Shown piece by piece: positions 6,234-7,270 of a stretch of 7,270 nt of DNA. The translations under genes were made by a program, and so were the position numbers. Source of the stretch: Phycisphaera sp. (GTDB lineage: Bacteria; Planctomycetota; Phycisphaerae; Phycisphaerales; Phycisphaeraceae); the NCBI GenBank assembly GCA_029287335.1, contig JARFRI010000156.1:1-7270 (forward strand), in the 5' to 3' direction. How positions within the stretch are numbered: position 1 is the stretch's first letter; each line of letters begins with the position of its first letter. The notes beneath the pieces were generated by a model. The model did not search any database, was not told where the DNA came from, and saw only the letters and a program-made list of their open reading frames with translations.

Positions 6234-7049
6234 ATGCCCCAACCCCCAGGACTTAAGACGTTGGCAAAGACCGATACAAAGAAACAAGAAAAGGCGTTCG
6301 CCACGGTGCTCAAAAAGGCACAATCCGCGTGGAGCGGCGAAGAAGCCGACGAACTCGAACCGATCGCCGAGCTGGTCTTCAGCTTCCTCATGTGGAACGC
6401 GACTGCTAAGCAGGCGGACACGGCCTTCGGCAAGATCATGTCCCAGGTCGTTGACCTCAACGAGCTGCGCGTCTCGCTGACCAATGAGATCATCGATATG
6501 GTTGGCGTGCGCTACCCCGACGCGAGCACCCGCGTGATCCGCATGCTCCAGTCGATGATGGAAATCTTCGAGCGCGAGCACGACTACAAGATGGGCTCAC
6601 TGCCTGCGCGTAGCAAGCGCGAACAGAGGGAGTATCTCGATACGCTGCCGGGCATGACGCCTTTTGTTGCGGCGCGTGTGTCGCTCTTGGCGTTTGGTGC
6701 CCACGCGATGCCGGTGGACGATCGGCTGCTGACGCTGTTGATCAAAGCGGGCGTCTTCGAGCCGGGCACGACGCCCGCAGACGCCGAGAGCTGGCTGACC
6801 CGACAGGTCAAGGCCGGCGACGCGATGGGGGCTTACCTTGCGTTGCAGGAGTGGGCCGACGGCCAGCGCGTGACACTGCCCAGCCCGGCGAAAACCGCGG
6901 TATTCAAGGCCGATCCGATCGAGCAGGAGCCCGACAAGCCAGCCAAGGCATCGACCAAAAAGTCCGCCAAGAAGCCCGCTAAGAAGGCACCGACCAAGAA
7001 ACCAACCAAGAAGACAACGACCAAGAAGCGCGTCGCCAAGAAGAAGTGA
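6234..7049 (+). CDS. Endonuclease III-like HhH-GPD protein with a histone-like lysine tail
   Basis: The product has 271 residues. Residues about 40-205 look like the HhH-GPD fold of base-excision DNA glycosylases. A helical start includes ELVFSFLMWNATAKQADTAF, where Nth has its substrate-pocket helix. The helix-hairpin-helix LPGMTPFVAARVSLLAFG (138-155) precedes PVDDRL, whose first Asp (162) sits where the catalytic Asp of Nth/MutY lies. The position of the Nth catalytic lysine (LPGVGRKTA) is Phe144. There is no cysteine anywhere, so no [4Fe-4S] cluster. Bifunctional AP-lyase activity is thus unlikely; a monofunctional glycosylase or a DNA-binding role remains possible. Residues 236-271 are a Lys/Ala/Pro/Thr tail (KKPAKK, TKKPTKK) resembling histone H1, likely for DNA binding. 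The ATG at 6234 lacks a Shine-Dalgarno. A TTG at 6261 with AGGA 9 bases upstream would give a protein starting MAKTDTKK and may be the true start. The gene lies 17 bases after rbfA, where truB is often found. Confidence 0.75.
   Translation: MPQPPGLKTLAKTDTKKQEKAFATVLKKAQSAWSGEEADELEPIAELVFSFLMWNATAKQADTAFGKIMSQVVDLNELRVSLTNEIIDMVGVRYPDASTRVIRMLQSMMEIFEREHDYKMGSLPARSKREQREYLDTLPGMTPFVAARVSLLAFGAHAMPVDDRLLTLLIKAGVFEPGTTPADAESWLTRQVKAGDAMGAYLALQEWADGQRVTLPSPAKTAVFKADPIEQEPDKPAKASTKKSAKKPAKKAPTKKPTKKTTTKKRVAKKK
6248..6263 (+). promoter_or_regulatory. Shine-Dalgarno site favouring an internal TTG start
   Basis: AGGA (6248-6251) sits 9 bases before TTG (6261-6263) in frame with the HhH-GPD gene, while the upstream ATG (6234) has none. 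The resulting TTG-GCA-AAG start mirrors the TTG-GCG-AAA start of infB. Confidence 0.5.
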
Positions 7050-7073
7050 CACGCCTTGCCGAACACGTCGCGC

Positions 7074-7087
7074 CGCGGCTAGCCGCG
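7074..7087. repeat. 14-base perfect palindrome between the HhH-GPD gene and hisG
   Basis: CGCGGCTAGCCGCG is its own reverse complement and lies in the 63-base gap before hisG. It could be an operator for a dimeric protein. As RNA it could only form a short hairpin. There is no T-tract, so it is not a terminator. Chance is possible in GC-rich DNA. Confidence 0.35.
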
Positions 7088-7112
7088 CTGCTGCGACTCA
7101 ACGAGACGGAAC

Positions 7113-7214
7113 ATGCCCAAATCTCCCGAGCTGCAACTGAAGATCGGCCTGCCCAAGGGCTCGCTGGAAGTGCCGACGATCGAGCTCTTCGATCGCGCGG
7201 GCTACAACATCGAC
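7113..7214 (+). CDS. hisG: ATP phosphoribosyltransferase, N-terminal fragment
   Basis: HisG joins ATP and PRPP to make phosphoribosyl-ATP, the first and feedback-controlled step of histidine biosynthesis. Only 34 codons are present: after a short lead (MPKSPEL), LKIGLPKGSLEVPTIELFDRAGYNI matches the conserved first strand and helix of HisG, whose hallmark is LxIGxPKGxL followed by a helix ending in AGY. The frame is cut by adapter sequence, with the last genuine base at 7213 or 7214. The short or long HisG form cannot be decided from this. The ATG has only a weak purine-rich stretch upstream (GAGACGGAA). It is the first sign of a histidine gene next to this translation operon. Confidence 0.8.
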
Positions 7215-7270
7215 TGTCTCTTATACACATCTCCGAGCCCACGAGACGAACAATTCCATCGCGTATGCCG
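7214..7270. other. Illumina Nextera adapter read-through, not genomic
   Basis: CTGTCTCTTATACACATCT (7214-7232, the transposase mosaic end) is followed by CCGAGCCCACGAGAC (7233-7247). Together they make the exact 34-base Nextera read-2 adapter complement. Then comes a 10-base index (7248-7257) and ATCGCGTATGCCG (7258-7270), which matches the start of the P7 complement (ATCTCGTATGCCG) with one mismatch at 7261. This order of parts is the library construct, so these 57 bases are an untrimmed sequencing artefact. Translated, they give the well-known spurious peptides MGSEMCIRDS (- strand) and CLLYTSPSPRD (+ strand). Confidence 0.97.

Noticed and set aside
7214..7232. A Tn5 mosaic end, which could suggest a transposon boundary
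   Set aside because: It is followed by the sequencing adapter, an index and P7 sequence in exact library order, so it comes from tagmentation and not from a genomic transposon.
6979..7242. 87-residue - strand open frame
   Set aside because: It starts inside the adapter (MGSEMCIRDS artefact) and then runs antisense to hisG and the lysine tail of the HhH-GPD gene.

Overview
The window looks like part of a bacterial chromosome: GC-rich, with strong G/C preference at third codon positions. It carries a core translation and transcription operon. The likely source is the Planctomycetota, perhaps Phycisphaerae. That is inferred from the lysine/alanine-rich tails, the style of the IF2 N-terminal region and the gene order, not from any search, and confidence is low to moderate. 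The right end is not genomic. From 7214 onward the sequence is an Illumina Nextera read-2 transposase adapter, then a 10-base index and the start of the P7 sequence, so the window is the untrimmed end of an assembled contig.

Layout: the 3' end of an unrecognised + strand gene (to 163) converges on rpsT (ribosomal protein S20, - strand, 246-521), with a hairpin terminator between them. A gene-free stretch of about 870 bases (522-1394) follows. It holds likely rpsT promoters on the - strand, a short match to a universally conserved 23S rRNA segment (691-716), two intrinsic terminators pointing right (881-928 and 1270-1296), a TTGACA promoter candidate between them (958-985), and a chain of local hairpins (1063-1296) directly upstream of nusA. 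This stretch is the most interesting part of the window. It could be a nusA-operon leader with an attenuator, one or two small RNAs, or both.

The operon then reads nusA (1395-2879), infB (TTG start, 2964-5729), rbfA (5827-6216), an HhH-GPD endonuclease III-like protein with a histone-like lysine tail (6234-7049), and the first 34 codons of hisG (7113-7214). NusA (transcription elongation and termination), IF2 (initiator tRNA placement) and RbfA (30S maturation) form the classic nusA-infB-rbfA cluster. The usual companions rimP (before nusA) and truB (after rbfA) are not at their common positions. A phased heptamer inverted repeat fills almost the whole infB-rbfA gap.

I found no CRISPR array, insertion sequence, tRNA gene or complete rRNA gene. 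The best candidates for something undescribed are the structured nusA leader, the 23S-like motif in the rpsT-nusA gap, the heptamer inverted repeat, and the Fe-S-less, lysine-less HhH-GPD protein.
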